Source: Candidatus Cloacimonetes bacterium HGW-Cloacimonetes-2 (GTDB lineage: Bacteria > Cloacimonadota > Cloacimonadia > Cloacimonadales > Cloacimonadaceae). Taken from it: a stretch of 64,000 nt of DNA. The position numbers and the translations under genes were made by a program. The notes under the pieces are model-generated. The model worked only from the letters and a program-made list of their open reading frames with translations. It was not told where the DNA came from and did no database searches. This document shows positions 18,191 through 27,632 of this stretch, piece by piece. Position 1 is the stretch's first letter; every line of letters starts with the position of its first letter. Location of the stretch: positions 186,001 to 250,000 of the forward strand of contig PHBP01000002.1 in assembly GCA_002842035.1 (NCBI GenBank). Reading direction: 5' to 3'.

Positions 18191-19172
18191 TTACATTTAA
18201 CTCCGCATAGGATTGGTTGTTTAGCTTGGGAATAGCTGCCGCACCTACCATTGCGGCATTGTCCATACACAGCTTTAGGGAAGGATAGTAGGTATCAATA
18301 CCATAAGGGGCGGCTGTAGCTGCGAGTCTGGCGCGTAATTCGGAATTGGCAGCCACTCCTCCGGCTATAACTATAGTATTTATACCGTTTGTTCTGGCAT
18401 AGCGAGTACTTTTGCTGATCAGAGGATCCACTATGGCTGCCTGGATAGACGCTGCAAGATCGGGCTTGTGCTGCTCAATGTCAGCCTCGTCCATCTGGCT
18501 GAGGTGAGTCAGGACAGATGTTTTGAGACCACTGTAGCTAAAATTGAAATTGGTCTTTTGCTTCAGCCCCCGGGGAAAATCTACATAGCCGGGATCGCCG
18601 GTCTTGGCTAAACGATCAATCAGTGGACCTCCAGGAAAACCCAGCCCAAGCAGCTTGGCACATTTATCAAAAGTCTCCCCGGCTGCATCATCGAGAGTCT
18701 TGCCCACCAGTTCAAACTCTGTCATAGTCTTAAAATGAACCATTTCTGTATGACCTCCTGAGACTACCAGAGCCAGAAATGGCGGTTTAATCTGGGGATG
18801 ATCTATGAAATTGGCAAAGATATGTGCCAGCATATGGTTTACGGTTATCAGCGGGATATTCCTGCTCCAGGCAAGACCCTTGGCAAAAGATAAGCCAACG
18901 ATCAGAGAACCTATCAAGCCTGGATTGATGGAAACAGCAATAGCGGAAATGTCCGAGATATCCAGCTTGGCTTCTCTGATGGCAGCATCGGTGAGATAAG
19001 CTATATTCTTCATATGCAGCCTTGATGCCAGTTCCGGCAGGACACCGCCAAATTCAAGATGCTGGGGTTGAGACGAAATGAGGTTTACCAGCACCTTGTA
19101 ATCAGTATCAATTATAGCGACTGAAGTATCGTCGCAGGAGGATTCGAATGCGAGGATGAGTGAATTGCTCAA
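18156..19172 (-). CDS. tsaD: tRNA N6-adenosine threonylcarbamoyltransferase TsaD
   Basis: Transfers threonylcarbamoyl to A37 of ANN-decoding tRNAs, with TsaB, TsaC and TsaE as partners. A 338-residue Kae1/TsaD protein: LAFESSCDDTSVAI at the N terminus, the metal-binding HMLAH (H113, H117), VVSGGHTEMV, the GETFDKCAKLLGLGFPGGP block and GGVAANSELR. It overlaps the ybbR-like gene by 4 bp and is essential in nearly all bacteria, so this operon includes housekeeping functions together with carbohydrate enzymes. Confidence 0.97.
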   Translation of the reverse strand: MSNSLILAFESSCDDTSVAIIDTDYKVLVNLISSQPQHLEFGGVLPELASRLHMKNIAYLTDAAIREAKLDISDISAIAVSINPGLIGSLIVGLSFAKGLAWSRNIPLITVNHMLAHIFANFIDHPQIKPPFLALVVSGGHTEMVHFKTMTEFELVGKTLDDAAGETFDKCAKLLGLGFPGGPLIDRLAKTGDPGYVDFPRGLKQKTNFNFSYSGLKTSVLTHLSQMDEADIEQHKPDLAASIQAAIVDPLISKSTRYARTNGINTIVIAGGVAANSELRARLAATAAPYGIDTYYPSLKLCMDNAAMVGAAAIPKLNNQSYAELNVNAFSLKGTKTI

Positions 19173-20047
19173 TTGATGGCTCTTACTTTTTCTGGAGTGA
19201 TGTCCAGCAGATTAATCCCGTCCGGGGTTCTGATAGTGATCTCGTGATTGCCCAAAGCGTCGGGAGTTTCGGACACGATAGGAACCAAGCTGGAGCTTCT
19301 TAGGCTATCCACAAGCTGACGATCACCGTTGATTTTTACAGTGATGCGAGGTGGAAAGAATCTCTGTCTATCTGAAGGGCTCAGTGAGATATTATTTATC
19401 ACTCGGGTTACATTTTGATTTGAGGATACCACCACTCTAAGTTCAGTGACATCCATTCTGATCTTCTCACCCGGAGAGACCAGTGGAATTCGGAAGCTGG
19501 TGAGATTGGAGTGTTTGCGATTGATCTCAGAGCTTACGATATAGCGAATTCGGTCAAGCTCGGTAGCCGGGCCTGAGAGCAGAATAGATTCCGGGGATAT
19601 CTGCAAGGTTTTGCTGCTGAATTCCGCGCTTGTAGCTTCATCAGCAAAGCTGAGCCTTACAGGAACACGTTTTTCCTTCTGTGTCTCAGCGTGTACTTTT
19701 ATATCTTCTCCTACTGCGGGACCTACGAGTGTAAGCTTGATATTATCTGGGATATCCAGGCTGTAGTTTTCCAGAGACAGAATGTCCTCTCCGGGCTTTA
19801 ACTGGCTGGCATCTATGGCGAGCTTGGTCTTGGACAAAGCAAAGCGGAGGATCTCAATACCCTTACCCTGAACGACAAAAGGAATGCTATCCGGCTGTTT
19901 GTCGATGCTGATATCACGAGGACTATTCAGCAGCTGAACCGGGAGCTTGATGATCGTTCTGTGTTCATTAATCAAAGCTGCTTGAAGCCAAAGCAAGATG
20001 GCTATTAATACCGCGAGCAGCTTTGTACCAAGGTATTCACTACGCAA
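19169..20047 (-). CDS. YbbR-domain protein with N-terminal membrane anchor
   Basis: 292 residues: one N-terminal membrane helix (KLLAVLIAILLWLQA), then repeated β-rich YbbR-like domains exposed outside the cytoplasm (for example LPVQLLNSPRDI and VPVRLSFADEA). In other bacteria YbbR (CdaR) binds and controls the diadenylate cyclase CdaA, but no cyclase gene adjoins this copy, so that role is not shown here; a c-di-AMP phosphodiesterase-like gene does lie at 43 kb. It starts with TTG at 20047, directly after the regulator's stop codon; GGAGG sits across that stop, which supports this start. Confidence 0.78.
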   Translation of the reverse strand: MRSEYLGTKLLAVLIAILLWLQAALINEHRTIIKLPVQLLNSPRDISIDKQPDSIPFVVQGKGIEILRFALSKTKLAIDASQLKPGEDILSLENYSLDIPDNIKLTLVGPAVGEDIKVHAETQKEKRVPVRLSFADEATSAEFSSKTLQISPESILLSGPATELDRIRYIVSSEINRKHSNLTSFRIPLVSPGEKIRMDVTELRVVVSSNQNVTRVINNISLSPSDRQRFFPPRITVKINGDRQLVDSLRSSSLVPIVSETPDALGNHEITIRTPDGINLLDITPEKVRAIN

Positions 20048-21463
20048 TTATTCCTCCGAATAGACCGGATTTATACCCAATAACTTCATTTTCTTGTATA
20101 GAGTAGTTCGCTCAATTCCAATAGCCTTGGCAGTAGCACTTACACGCCAGTCGTATTCTTTGAGATAATGGAGGATATAATCACGCTCGAATGCAGCCGT
20201 GCTGTCTCTGATATTGCTGATTGATAGGTACTTGTCCACCGCATTCTCAGTCGTGTAGGCTGTATGGTTCACCTTCTGTCGAAGATGCTTTAGTATGACA
20301 TTGTTTGTGATCTCTTTCTCGTTGATCATAATGAACTTGCAGAAATTCATCAGTTCGCGGATATTACCAGGCCATGTATAATCCATCAGATCATCATACA
20401 GAGCTTCGAGATCGAGTTTGTCGTTGAAATCATATTGTGATGAATAACTGGTCAGGAAGTAGCTCATAATCAGCAGGATGTCCTTCTCACGCTCTCTGAG
20501 GGGAGGCAGCTCCACTATATTGCCTTCGATGCGGAAGAAGAGGTCTTTGCGCAGTATATTGGGATCACTCAAGCTAGATGGTTCTGCGTTGGTAGCAAAG
20601 ACCAGGCGGGTATTGACCTTCTTCATATTGCCACCAACGACCTGAATCTCCTTGTTCTCAATAGCTCTCAGGATCTTGGCCTGGGCTTTCAGCGAGAGGT
20701 TGGTAACTTCATCCAGAAATAGCAAGCCATTGCTACACTCTTCGAAAAAGCCGGTCTTGTTTTTACTGGCATCAGTGAAGGAACCCTTGACGTGGCCAAA
20801 TAGCTCACTTTCGATGATCGTTTCGGTGAGAGCGCTGCAGTTTACTGTATGGAACATCTTGCCAAACCTACGGCTGTTTATATAGTAGTAGTTAGCTGCA
20901 ACCTCTTTGCCTGTGCCTGTCTCTCCAACTAGGAAGAGATCCTCATCGACCTCAGCTAGCTTTGAAATCTGGGCTCTTACCTGCTTGATCACTTCGCTTT
21001 CGCCGATAAAGGGAAAACTGCGGGTGAACTGCTTCTTCAAGTTGATAAACTCAATCTGAAGGCCAATATGCTCCTCTTCTTGTCGCTTCAGGGTAACAGC
21101 ATTATCTATATGCAGCAGCAATTGATTGGTATTAAAGCTAGCGCCTTTCTCAATGAAGTGGTATGCTCCAAGCTCTCTGATCTCTGAGACTTGTTGTGAA
21201 TTGGCTTCACCGGAAATCACAATTACTTTGTAATTCAGATCGAGATTATCCCTCAAGTATCTCAAAACCTGTATTCCATTCAGGGGACTTCCAATCAAGA
21301 AGACATCCAATAATATAACATCCGGCTTAAAGTTTCGCAGCTCATTAAAGAAAGCATCGCTATTTGTGGTTTGGAGCACTTCATAACCGTGTCTCTGAAT
21401 GATATTGCCTACATTAGTCGAGAGTACTACATCGTCTTCGAGTATGATTACTTTTCCTTTCAT
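20048..21463 (-). CDS. Sigma-54-dependent response regulator (NtrC type)
   Basis: Two-component transcription activator. The receiver domain (1-120) has the acidic pair near 9-11, the phospho-accepting D53 in LLDVF and a lysine in FIEKGA. The AAA+ domain has Walker A GETGTGKE, Walker B LLFLDEV and arginine fingers in LPPLRER. The Fis-type helix-turn-helix is at the C terminus (SATAKAIGIERTTLYKKMKL). The sigma-54-contacting loop reads GSFTDA where most family members have GAFTGA. No histidine kinase is encoded nearby. It lies between the GH57 gene (8 bp away) and ybbR, so it may or may not control its own operon. Confidence 0.9.
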   Translation of the reverse strand: MKGKVIILEDDVVLSTNVGNIIQRHGYEVLQTTNSDAFFNELRNFKPDVILLDVFLIGSPLNGIQVLRYLRDNLDLNYKVIVISGEANSQQVSEIRELGAYHFIEKGASFNTNQLLLHIDNAVTLKRQEEEHIGLQIEFINLKKQFTRSFPFIGESEVIKQVRAQISKLAEVDEDLFLVGETGTGKEVAANYYYINSRRFGKMFHTVNCSALTETIIESELFGHVKGSFTDASKNKTGFFEECSNGLLFLDEVTNLSLKAQAKILRAIENKEIQVVGGNMKKVNTRLVFATNAEPSSLSDPNILRKDLFFRIEGNIVELPPLREREKDILLIMSYFLTSYSSQYDFNDKLDLEALYDDLMDYTWPGNIRELMNFCKFIMINEKEITNNVILKHLRQKVNHTAYTTENAVDKYLSISNIRDSTAAFERDYILHYLKEYDWRVSATAKAIGIERTTLYKKMKLLGINPVYSEE

Positions 21464-21471
21464 CTTGTATC

Positions 21472-22668
21472 CTATCTAAGGCGTTCCTCTAAGTCCGCCA
21501 GTGAGTTTATATAGTATATATATGCCTGATCAGGCGAGTCATACGGAGAGAAGTACTTGTGTACGTCTCCATCCTGGAAATACTTTGTGCACATATAATA
21601 GAAGTGGTCGCTTGTGCTGAGCTTACGGGCGATATCCAAAAGCTTCTCATCACCCTTTTGCTTTACATGATACAAGAGGTCATAAAAAGTCTCGATGGCA
21701 TTCTTTTGCATATCGTTTTCCAGCCATGCTGATAGGTCTCTTTCTTCATCTGCCCAGCTTACCGGATCAGTAAACGACAGAGATTCCTGCTGGTAATTTG
21801 ATAGATGGGTTGTTTCCCGGGGAGTAACGAAACCCAGGTGATCTCTTTTCAAGACTTCATCAGGGAAATGTTTCATAAACTCAAATATCCCGGATTCTGC
21901 CCACTGATGCTCTCCAAAAGTCTCATAATCCATAAAGAGATTGAGGAATTGGTTTCTTCCTTTCTTCTCATCCAATGTGAGGTGATCAATCCAGTTCGTA
22001 AATTTATCTACTGTGAGCGGATACTCCGGCCAATCCCGGTTTGAGAACCTGAAAGCTATATCATCTGAAAGTTTATAATACTTCAAGAGCAGATTCAAGT
22101 CTTTGGAGTAGTTCTTATAGGAGTACAGAGGAGAACGCCACTGTAAAATCCTATCGACTCCCTCGGTAATAATAGTCTTAAAGCCCTCTATCTCATAGAT
22201 CAGATCTGATAAGCGATCCTGATAGATCAATTCCGTATTGCGAAAAGTCTCCGTAAAGCACCCAAACTCATCTTGCATTAGCTTTCGATGCATCATCACT
22301 TGATCCAGAAACTCGTTTGTATCATAGAGGAAAGCCAGGGAGTGATAGTAAGTCTCCCCCAAAAACTCCACAGATCCTGTCTCTGCCAGAGCCTTGAAGC
22401 TATCCAGCACCTCAGGACTATATAGCTTAAACTGCTCAATCGCTGTACCGGTAATTGAGTAAGCTATCTTAAAGCGTCCTTCGTGTTTCCTGATCAGGTC
22501 GAGTAGCAGCTTATTAGTAGGCAAGTAACACTTCTCTGCTACTTTCTTCATCACCATAGAATTCAGCTTTGCATCAAACAACTCCGGATTCTCGCCAATA
22601 TCCAGCAAGTTCACGTGTCTGAGCCTATATGGCTGATGCACTTGGAAGTAAAAGACAATATTCAGCAT
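21472..22668 (-). CDS. Glycoside hydrolase family 57 (α-amylase type)
   Basis: Cytoplasmic retaining α-glucan hydrolase or transferase. The 398-residue protein has the GH57 conserved regions: HQPYRL at 11-16, FLGETYYHSL, the probable nucleophile E146 in FRNTELIY, and the probable acid/base D247 in MDYETFGEHQW. There is no signal peptide, so it should act on an internal glucan. It directly follows the GT4 and debranching-enzyme genes in one operon. This trio is often found together in Bacteroidota and related groups, pointing to glycogen-like storage polymer metabolism. Confidence 0.88.
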   Translation of the reverse strand: MLNIVFYFQVHQPYRLRHVNLLDIGENPELFDAKLNSMVMKKVAEKCYLPTNKLLLDLIRKHEGRFKIAYSITGTAIEQFKLYSPEVLDSFKALAETGSVEFLGETYYHSLAFLYDTNEFLDQVMMHRKLMQDEFGCFTETFRNTELIYQDRLSDLIYEIEGFKTIITEGVDRILQWRSPLYSYKNYSKDLNLLLKYYKLSDDIAFRFSNRDWPEYPLTVDKFTNWIDHLTLDEKKGRNQFLNLFMDYETFGEHQWAESGIFEFMKHFPDEVLKRDHLGFVTPRETTHLSNYQQESLSFTDPVSWADEERDLSAWLENDMQKNAIETFYDLLYHVKQKGDEKLLDIARKLSTSDHFYYMCTKYFQDGDVHKYFSPYDSPDQAYIYYINSLADLEERLR

Positions 22669-22670
22669 AC

Positions 22671-24008
22671 TTACTCCTGTTCCTTCAGATACTGCGCCAA
22701 AACCTGTGAATACAGAGGCCTGATCTTTTCTGCGGCTTCATTCCACTGAATCCTGTTCACTTCATTTTTACCATCAAGACCCATCTTACGGCAAAGCTCC
22801 GGATGCTCGATCAGATGGTTGATTGTATCTGCCATCAGATCGACATCCCAATAATCAACCTTGAAGGCGTGATTTACTACTTCCGCAACGCCAGATTGCT
22901 TTGAGATAATCGCTGTAATGCCATATGCCATCGCTTCAAGAGGGGCGATTCCAAAGGGCTCTGATACTGATGGTAAGACATAGATATCGCTGGCACGGAG
23001 AATACGCTCCACCTGCTTACGATTGAGGAAACCGGAGAACAAGAACTTGTTTCTCAATCTTAGCTCCGCTGATCTCCTTAGCAGCCTGCGCGCCATATCA
23101 CCCGTCCCTGCCATTATAAACCTTGCATCAGGATGTTGTTCTAAAACCCTTGCTGCTACATCCAGGAAGTAATCAGGCCCCTTCTGTAGCGTGATACGCC
23201 CAAGGAACAGCACTGTAGGTCCCTTGAATATCCTCTTTTTGGCATATACTGCATCCTCAGGCATTGAGAAAGCATTGTGAACTATCCTGATCTTGCCGGT
23301 ATCTATTCTATATCTGGACATTATCATCTGTGCCGTATATTGGGATACGGCTATCACCAGATTGGCATACATCATTCCGGCATGCTCTATCTTGTGGATG
23401 CGCTCGTCGCCTGGACCGCCAGCCCGATCAAATTCTGTAGCGTGGATATGAACCACCAAAGGCTTTTGTGATATCTTACGGCTCAGCATTCCTGCCGGAT
23501 AGGTGAGCCAGTCATGGGCATGGATCAGATCATACTGGAGTTCTTTGGCAAACCGTTCCGATCGGACAGTGTATTCCTGCACCTTTTTCATCAGGTCTTC
23601 ATCTCCGATCAGGTGCGTGGTCATCTCATCAAACAGCTCGTTCTCTGCAAGATTATGGCTTTCGCTATACTCTTTGCTCCGGTAGCTAACGAGGAAATTC
23701 TTTACTTCGGAAAGCTGAAAATATGATTCCGGACGAGTACTGATCCCCACATACTCCAGCCTTTCCTGCATTGTCTCAAACTTCTGGATGATATACTCTG
23801 AGTGCTGAACAGGATCAAGGAAGACCACCGGCATAGTATCAGCATCGCTTTCTTGCCTCAACGGGAAATAGACCATCTCCCTTGTAGGCAAGACGAGATC
23901 AATCTTGATCCCCTGAGCCAGGAGGGCTTTGACCATACCATAGCATGCCATCGCTAAACCTCCGGAAATCAGAGGCGGAAACTCCCAAGAAAACATCAAT
24001 ATCTTCAT
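22671..24008 (-). CDS. GT4 glycosyltransferase (glycogen-synthase-like)
   Basis: Retaining GT-B glycosyltransferase. The N terminus has the glycogen-synthase-like MFSWEFPPLISGG nucleotide-binding loop; HAHDWLTYPAG follows; the C-terminal donor-binding domain has LFLGRITLQKGPDYFLD and the EX7E motif in SEPFGIAPLEAM. Its length is 445 residues. Position between the debranching enzyme (4-bp overlap) and GH57 suggests it builds or extends a cytoplasmic α-glucan, though family 4 is broad and the acceptor is not proven. Confidence 0.85.
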   Translation of the reverse strand: MKILMFSWEFPPLISGGLAMACYGMVKALLAQGIKIDLVLPTREMVYFPLRQESDADTMPVVFLDPVQHSEYIIQKFETMQERLEYVGISTRPESYFQLSEVKNFLVSYRSKEYSESHNLAENELFDEMTTHLIGDEDLMKKVQEYTVRSERFAKELQYDLIHAHDWLTYPAGMLSRKISQKPLVVHIHATEFDRAGGPGDERIHKIEHAGMMYANLVIAVSQYTAQMIMSRYRIDTGKIRIVHNAFSMPEDAVYAKKRIFKGPTVLFLGRITLQKGPDYFLDVAARVLEQHPDARFIMAGTGDMARRLLRRSAELRLRNKFLFSGFLNRKQVERILRASDIYVLPSVSEPFGIAPLEAMAYGITAIISKQSGVAEVVNHAFKVDYWDVDLMADTINHLIEHPELCRKMGLDGKNEVNRIQWNEAAEKIRPLYSQVLAQYLKEQE

Positions 24009-26029
24009 TTCGGCTCCCTCAGCATGGTGATGAAACTCTCTACGTTATACAGAGCAGCCACGCTCATTGCCAGTGCCGGAGCACCTTTGGGAAAGTGTGG
24101 ATTATCACCATCCCAGATCTCCGCAATGGAAGCGATATGCCCCTTCATAAAGCTCGTTCTGAATGTCCCGATAATCTCTTCCAGTTTATCAGCAAGCTCG
24201 GGATCAGATAGATGCTCACTATTGATCTTAACAAACAGACCGCAGAAAGGACTCAGAAGCCAAGACCATACGCTGCCATTATGACATGCCAGATCACGTT
24301 CTCTTTGAGGACCATAATACTTTTTCCTAAACTTAGGGTCTTTTGGACTGAGTGTTCTGATACCATAAGGGGTATAGAGCTCTGCTTTCGCTATGTTAAA
24401 AACTGATTTCATCTTTTCTTTATCAAGGAAATCGAAAGGTAGGGATAGAGCAATCACAGCATTAGGTCTGATCTCATTAATACTCTCATCCCCCAGCAGT
24501 CTGTCCGCCAGATATGAGCCGTTCCAAAACTTCTTTAGAGATACTTTCAGAGGATCTTTTAGCTGCAGGATGCGCTCTTGCGAGACTGTGAAATCCCTGA
24601 TGTTAAGACGTTGTGCAATATCTTCATATACGCAAATCGAATTGTACCACAGAGCGTTGATTTCCACCGGTGCACCATTTCTGGGTGTTACCGGGCGACC
24701 ATCAATTCTTACATCCATCCAAGTGGCATGCGCAAATTCCGGCAGTAACTCCAATAGCTTGTCTTCTCTTACTCTGAAGGGGAAATTCACATTGTCCAAA
24801 ATAGCCAGCAGGATCTTCTCCACAATGCCAGCCATTTCCGGTAGTAGCTCCGGTTTTCTCTTCCCGAGCTTCCAGAGCATTATTACATACCACAAGCTGG
24901 CATCAATAGTATCATAGTTTACTTCTCTGCCGCTCTCTTCAAAGACGTTTGGGATCAGACCATTCTTTGTATAGAGATTGTATTTTCTCAGAATCCTTTC
25001 TGCCAGGTCTTGATTTCCGTCCATATGAAGCAGCGCATTGATCACAAACATCGAATCCCTGCCCCAGGCACCATAGAAAGGATAGCCGGCGACCACATCG
25101 TCATTACCAATGAAATCCATCAGCGCAAGCTCTAGGATTTTTTGATAAGCCTCTGGACGAAAGAGCTTGTTATCTGCGTAATCAAGATTGGTGAGCAGTG
25201 TATCATCCTGATCGGGAAGTAGTGGAAGATCCATCGGTTGGGGCAGATCTGAGTAGCGATTGATTATCTTGGCGATTGCTTTTTCCGGATCAGCTATCTT
25301 CACATCGCTAAAGACGATGCAATTGCTCTCTCCTATGCCAAGCTCAAAGCTGAGCTCAAACAGGCTGATCTGATCGCCGATGCCTTCATATCCGCTCATC
25401 ACTTCCCAAGGATAGTAAACGTTGTAATAGACATAACGGTTGCTCTCAATCATACCTTTCTGAGTATAGGTAAAGACTTCATACTGATTGCTGTTTCTCC
25501 GGCAATAACCTTCCGGGCGATCTTCACCACCATTTATCTCTGTATAAAAGTCCTCATTGTCGAGGCTTCCCGGACTATTGAGCTGATGATGATGAGTCAT
25601 TGTATATTTGGGGTGCAGATGGAAATGCAACCTATGATGCCCCAGATTGCGATAACGCACCAAGACAGTATTGCTATCTTCATCCATCATAATCTCTTTG
25701 AGGATCAGTATCTCGTTTTGATGCGGCAATGCACTGTAGAGAAAGGCGGGATATGGTCTTAGCCAGGGCTTTACCAGATAGAGAAAGCCTTCCGGGTAAA
25801 TGCAGTTGCTATAGTTATTGCTATCCAGGTGAATAATCTCACCTCGCCATTCCACCTTCTCTTCCATCCCGGCAATCAGATGCCGACGATTGAAGTTGCT
25901 ATCACTGGCTATCAAAAGCCCATGATACTTACGCTGATTAATCAGATTTCCCGTTCCCAGCGCGTATGATCCCTTCCTATTGGAGAGGATCCATTCATGA
26001 TGATGGGTCTCCATGAAGTAATTATTCAT
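24005..26029 (-). CDS. Glycogen debranching enzyme (amylo-α-1,6-glucosidase type)
   Basis: Removes α-1,6 branches of glycogen-like polymer. At 674 residues it has the N-terminal β-sandwich domain of bacterial and archaeal debranching enzymes (NRKGSYALGTGN, QRKYHGLLIAS) and a C-terminal (α/α)6 glucosidase domain with GAWGRDSMFVINALL, NYDTIDASLWYV, IRPNAVIALSLPFDF and CHNGSVWSWLLSPF. It is the first gene of the operon running down to 17360. The start at 26029 has a modest AGGGGC site; an in-frame ATG five codons later (METHHHEW) is an alternative. Confidence 0.88.
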   Translation of the reverse strand: MNNYFMETHHHEWILSNRKGSYALGTGNLINQRKYHGLLIASDSNFNRRHLIAGMEEKVEWRGEIIHLDSNNYSNCIYPEGFLYLVKPWLRPYPAFLYSALPHQNEILILKEIMMDEDSNTVLVRYRNLGHHRLHFHLHPKYTMTHHHQLNSPGSLDNEDFYTEINGGEDRPEGYCRRNSNQYEVFTYTQKGMIESNRYVYYNVYYPWEVMSGYEGIGDQISLFELSFELGIGESNCIVFSDVKIADPEKAIAKIINRYSDLPQPMDLPLLPDQDDTLLTNLDYADNKLFRPEAYQKILELALMDFIGNDDVVAGYPFYGAWGRDSMFVINALLHMDGNQDLAERILRKYNLYTKNGLIPNVFEESGREVNYDTIDASLWYVIMLWKLGKRKPELLPEMAGIVEKILLAILDNVNFPFRVREDKLLELLPEFAHATWMDVRIDGRPVTPRNGAPVEINALWYNSICVYEDIAQRLNIRDFTVSQERILQLKDPLKVSLKKFWNGSYLADRLLGDESINEIRPNAVIALSLPFDFLDKEKMKSVFNIAKAELYTPYGIRTLSPKDPKFRKKYYGPQRERDLACHNGSVWSWLLSPFCGLFVKINSEHLSDPELADKLEEIIGTFRTSFMKGHIASIAEIWDGDNPHFPKGAPALAMSVAALYNVESFITMLREPK

Positions 26030-26176
26030 CTCAGCCCCTATAAATCTTAGATTTCATTTGTGTTGATTTTTTTCAATTGTCTGAAATCGTCAAGGTTTTT
26101 ATGCCCAAAAACCTAAAGAAAGTGCTATTAGCCTGCTCTGCAAGCTTTTAACTTCGGGGATTTACTGCCCTGATAA

Positions 26177-27148
26177 TCAGTTTAAGCTGGATTCTGAGGC
26201 TTCGCTTACGTTTTGAGTATTGTTTAACACCCTCTGGTTAACCGGCTGAAATGTATCATAGATAGAGGGCATATCGGAGAAATATTTACTATATACTATA
26301 CGTAAGTCATCTTCTTTGAGCCTGCTGACATCCGGCATTTGGTAGATCAGATCCAAGGAACCACTGGCATCAACCGTTGCATACTCGTGATCGATTGTCT
26401 CCAGATAAGTACCATCAGAATTGAATAGGGCAAGCATAAAGAATCCGGTGACCGGAACTGACAAGCGGTTTGAAAGTGTAACGTAAACATCCGTAGGCCG
26501 TTGCAGATCGCCCAGTTCATAGAGGAATAGCTCGTCGCTACTTACATCCTGAACTACAATCTCGCTATCCATATTGAACGCATCTTCATCCAGCCAATTT
26601 CCGGAGTATGATCTGGCAGCCTTGAATCCACCAAAGTATGCCAGGGTTCGCTCTTGATAGGTCGTCATACCGGGATCGTTTACTATATATGATGATGCCA
26701 CATTGGCAGGCCCGCGCTGCTCCACGACGAGCACCCAATGGCTACGGCGTCCGGCGACTTTTACAATTACTTTATTGCCTTTTGAGAGCTCACCACTGAG
26801 ATAGTCCCAATCGTTTCTGCGCGCACTCTGGGAGACCAGTTCCAGCCCAAAGCCTGATCCATCGATCTCTCCGGGTATCTGCCAGCGCATATTGTTCCCG
26901 GCAAAGCCACCGTTGCGGCGTAACCAGTCATTAAGACGGTCCGGAGTCATACGGGTATTGCTGGCCTCTGTATTGAGTAACATTGCCAGGCAACTCAGAA
27001 CGCAACCACTGTTTCCGATCGAACTACGGCTCGATCCCAGTCGTTCGCTATTCCATCTCGAATCATTTTGAGAAAACCAGCTAAAGTTGCCGGCACTCAA
27101 AGCAGAGCATAGTATTACAATTATTGTTATTATCGTTATTTTTTTCAT
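26177..27148 (-). CDS. Secreted C39-like cysteine peptidase domain protein
   Basis: Signal peptide (about residues 1-19) followed by a peptidase_C39_2-type papain-like domain: FSQNDSRWNSERLG, the candidate catalytic cysteine in IGNSGCVLSCLAML, the histidine in RRSHWVLVVE and the aspartate in YIVNDPGMTTY. Residues from about 200 form a β-rich C-terminal domain of unknown role. Substrate unknown; the family includes both active peptidases and carbohydrate- or peptide-handling proteins. Monocistronic: 147 bp separate it from the debranching enzyme downstream and a 484-bp spacer lies upstream. Confidence 0.75.
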   Translation of the reverse strand: MKKITIITIIVILCSALSAGNFSWFSQNDSRWNSERLGSSRSSIGNSGCVLSCLAMLLNTEASNTRMTPDRLNDWLRRNGGFAGNNMRWQIPGEIDGSGFGLELVSQSARRNDWDYLSGELSKGNKVIVKVAGRRSHWVLVVEQRGPANVASSYIVNDPGMTTYQERTLAYFGGFKAARSYSGNWLDEDAFNMDSEIVVQDVSSDELFLYELGDLQRPTDVYVTLSNRLSVPVTGFFMLALFNSDGTYLETIDHEYATVDASGSLDLIYQMPDVSRLKEDDLRIVYSKYFSDMPSIYDTFQPVNQRVLNNTQNVSEASESSLN

Positions 27149-27321
27149 AGGCGTAGATCTTCTAAATCAATCACTTACGATAGTATGAGCCATTTTTGTT
27201 CCAAAGCTGGCTTTAATGCCTCACCTTTCTAAATGACCCATTCTATATCCTATTGTATTACATATAGATATACCAAGCGCTCTTAGTCTCCCCTGAAGCA
27301 CCACGTATGAATGCACCCAGG

Positions 27322-27355
27322 TATCTCCCACGATTCTCCCACAAAGAGGGAGATA
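27322..27355. other. Hairpin in the 27149-27632 spacer
   Basis: TATCTCCC (27322-27329) and GGGAGATA (27348-27355) form an 8-bp perfect inverted repeat; an inner CTCCC/GGGAG pairing is an alternative. No U run follows on either strand, so it is not an obvious terminator. The spacer separates divergent genes and otherwise holds repeat copy C. Confidence 0.5.
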
Positions 27356-27414
27356 TGAGGGAGCGAGCAGGCAGTAATCTATGAGAGAGCTTAAGGAGAG
27401 ACTTTGTGAACTGC

Positions 27415-27526
27415 GCTCTCTTTGATAGGATGCTTCTACCCTGCTTGTATCCTGCTTGAATCCTGCTTGAACAGGCATCATAAAGCTGTCCTGCAATGCT
27501 TTATAATTGTTTCATCGAAAGGGAGC
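27415..27526 (+). repeat. Dispersed intergenic repeat, copy C
   Basis: GCTCTC (27415-27420) can pair with GGGAGC (27521-27526). Between them are GATAGGATGC, units GCTTCTACCCT (27432-27442), GCTTGTATCCT (27443-27453) and GCTTGAATCCT (27454-27464), a CCTG/CAGG mini-hairpin, and the shared tail GCTGTCCTGCAATGCTTTA. Sequence just upstream (GAGAGAGCTTAA, from 27383) also resembles the flank of copy E, so the element may extend further. Confidence 0.78.
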
Positions 27527-27632
27527 AATTGAGGGAGCCAGGTAATCGACTATATTGATGATACTTAGCCGATACTAACATGCAAACGAAAAAGCACTTG
27601 ACGTTCAACAGAATTGTCAGAGAATATGCATT

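Noticed and set aside
27415-27526. CRISPR-like array (short regular repeats in copies A-E)
   Set aside because: The units are only 11 bp, directly adjacent without spacers, two to four per site, and no cas gene is present.
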